A stretch of 5,519 nucleotides of DNA from assembly GCA_021807965.1 (NCBI GenBank), contig JAKBCI010000133.1:1-5519 (forward strand), read 5' to 3'. Positions within the stretch are counted from its first letter, which is position 1; every line of letters begins with the position of its first letter. Below the pieces are notes generated by a model, which saw only the letters and a list, made by a program, of their open reading frames with translations, made no database searches and was not told the origin of the DNA. Both the position numbers and the translations under genes were made by a program. Origin of the DNA: Actinomycetes bacterium (GTDB taxonomy: Bacteria; Actinomycetota; Acidimicrobiia; Acidimicrobiales; RAAP-2). This document shows positions 4,422 through 5,519 of the stretch, one piece after another.

Positions 4422-5519
4422 ATGTCGTGGTCAAGTGAGGGGTCGGCGGTGGTACGCACACCCGCGATGGTGGTCGACTCGCCGACCGGCTTCTGGTCTC
4501 ACTTGAGCTTCGTTGCGTTGATGTCGGTTCTCTTTTTGACCTTCCTCGACAATACGGTCGTCAGCCCCGTGTTGACGAACGTGCAGGCCGAACTGCACGC
4601 TGGCGTCCCCCAACTCCAGTGGGTCGTCGGCGCGTACGCGCTGGCGTTCGCGAGCCTGATGCTCGTGAGCGGCTCACTCGGCGACCTCGTGGGTCGTAAA
4701 CCCGTGATGTTGGTTGGCGTCGCAATTTTCTGCGCGGGATCGGTCGTGAGCGCTTTGGCCAAGGATCCCAATGCCCTCATCATCGGGCGCGTCATTATGG
4801 GCGTCGGCGCCGCGGGATCGGAACCGGGAACGCTGTCGATGATCCGCCACATCTATCCGGAACGTCAGCGACGTGCTCGGGCACTCGGCGCGTGGGCGGC
4901 CGTCTCGGGATTGGCGTTGGCGTCGGGTCCGGTTATCGGTGGCGTTCTCGTCGGAATCTGGTCGTGGCGGGCACTGTTCTGGTTCAACGTCCTCTTTGGG
5001 AGTGCCGCGTTTATCATCGCGCTCGTGTCATTGCCCGACGGCGAGCCGGAAGTGCGATCAAGGCTCGACGTTGGTGGTTTCGTACTGAGTGCCACGGCGT
5101 TAGCCACGGCGACGTTCGCGACTATCGCCGGCGAGTCGGTGGGCTACGGCGCGACTTCGATCATCACCCTGTACGTCATCAGCGTGGTGTCGCTGGCCGG
5201 GTTCGTGGTCGTCGAATCGAAGTCGAGCCACCCCATGATCAATCTTCGATACTTTGGACGTCGGATTTTCATGGGCGCCAACTTCGTCGCGTTCACCAGC
5301 TATTTCTCAATTTTCTCGATTTTCTTCTTCGTGGCGCTCTATCTTGAGGTCGTCGTCGGCGTCGGCGCGTACCAGTTGGCGCTGGACTTCCTGCCCCTGT
5401 TAGCTGGCATGGTGATCGCGTCGCTCTTCAGCGGGCGGTGGGTCGCTCGTGCCGGTTCACGCACCCCGATGATCGTGGGCAGCCTGCTGGCGGCACTCGG
5501 CGTGTTCTTGACCAATCTC
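4422..5519 (+). CDS. DHA2-family (14-TM, EmrB/QacA type) MFS drug exporter, 3' end missing
   Basis: 366 codons are open to the window edge; full members have about 450-530 residues. After a hydrophilic N-terminus of about 27 residues, the helices follow in the usual order. Signature motifs are LDNTVVSPVLTNVQ in helix 1 (42-55, motif D1 with Asp43), GSLGDLVGRKP (84-94, motif A in the loop between helices 2 and 3), GRVIMGVGAAG (122-132, motif B with Arg123) and SGPVIGGVLVG (168-178, motif C, typical of drug/proton antiporters). WSWRALFWFN (180-189) is the usual DHA2 stretch at the start of helix 6. It should export small hydrophobic or cationic compounds in exchange for protons at the inner membrane. 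Start ATG 4422 has AGGAGAGG 3 nt upstream. It lies 132 bp after the secreted-protein gene, probably on the same transcript. Confidence 0.94.
   Translation, partial: MSWSSEGSAVVRTPAMVVDSPTGFWSHLSFVALMSVLFLTFLDNTVVSPVLTNVQAELHAGVPQLQWVVGAYALAFASLMLVSGSLGDLVGRKPVMLVGVAIFCAGSVVSALAKDPNALIIGRVIMGVGAAGSEPGTLSMIRHIYPERQRRARALGAWAAVSGLALASGPVIGGVLVGIWSWRALFWFNVLFGSAAFIIALVSLPDGEPEVRSRLDVGGFVLSATALATATFATIAGESVGYGATSIITLYVISVVSLAGFVVVESKSSHPMINLRYFGRRIFMGANFVAFTSYFSIFSIFFFVALYLEVVVGVGAYQLALDFLPLLAGMVIASLFSGRWVARAGSRTPMIVGSLLAALGVFLTNL

Overview
The window looks like chromosomal DNA of a high-GC actinobacterium. Evidence for this: a neocarzinostatin-fold secreted protein (a fold I know only from actinobacteria), actinobacterial-style MazE/MazF proteins, a CspA-type cold-shock protein, GC-rich codons, and at least two genes whose -10 box sits so close to the ATG that the mRNA should be leaderless. 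An Acidimicrobiia-like lineage is a guess; nothing here fixes genus or species.

Left part (1-1001): the start of a small helix-turn-helix protein runs leftward off the edge. It is fired from a striking 19-bp perfect inverted repeat (173-217) that carries two mirror-image, near-consensus sigma-70-type promoters. The rightward one points into a gene-poor 230-bp gap holding only a 24-codon ORF, and then into the back of a leftward mazE-mazF toxin-antitoxin operon (448-1001), whose two genes overlap by ATGA. The mazE promoter has a pair of near-identical direct repeats 22 bp apart that look like an operator.

Middle (1002-3587): a roughly 600-bp stretch without a recognisable gene, possibly containing a decayed rightward coding region, is followed by a rightward csp gene (1611-1811). 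A 250-bp convergent spacer with one hairpin separates csp from a large leftward gene (2064-3587) for an FMN-dependent nitronate monooxygenase/PfaD-like TIM-barrel enzyme.

Right part (3588-5519): divergent from that enzyme is a rightward cluster with strong Shine-Dalgarno sites. It holds a secreted neocarzinostatin-like domain protein, a possible 34-codon ORF, and a DHA2-type (14-TM) drug exporter cut by the window end. The pairing of an apoprotein-fold secreted protein with a DHA2 efflux pump recalls the self-protection modules of chromoprotein enediyne clusters. However, no enediyne biosynthetic gene is visible, so that is only a hypothesis. I see no CRISPR, tRNA, rRNA or intact insertion sequence.
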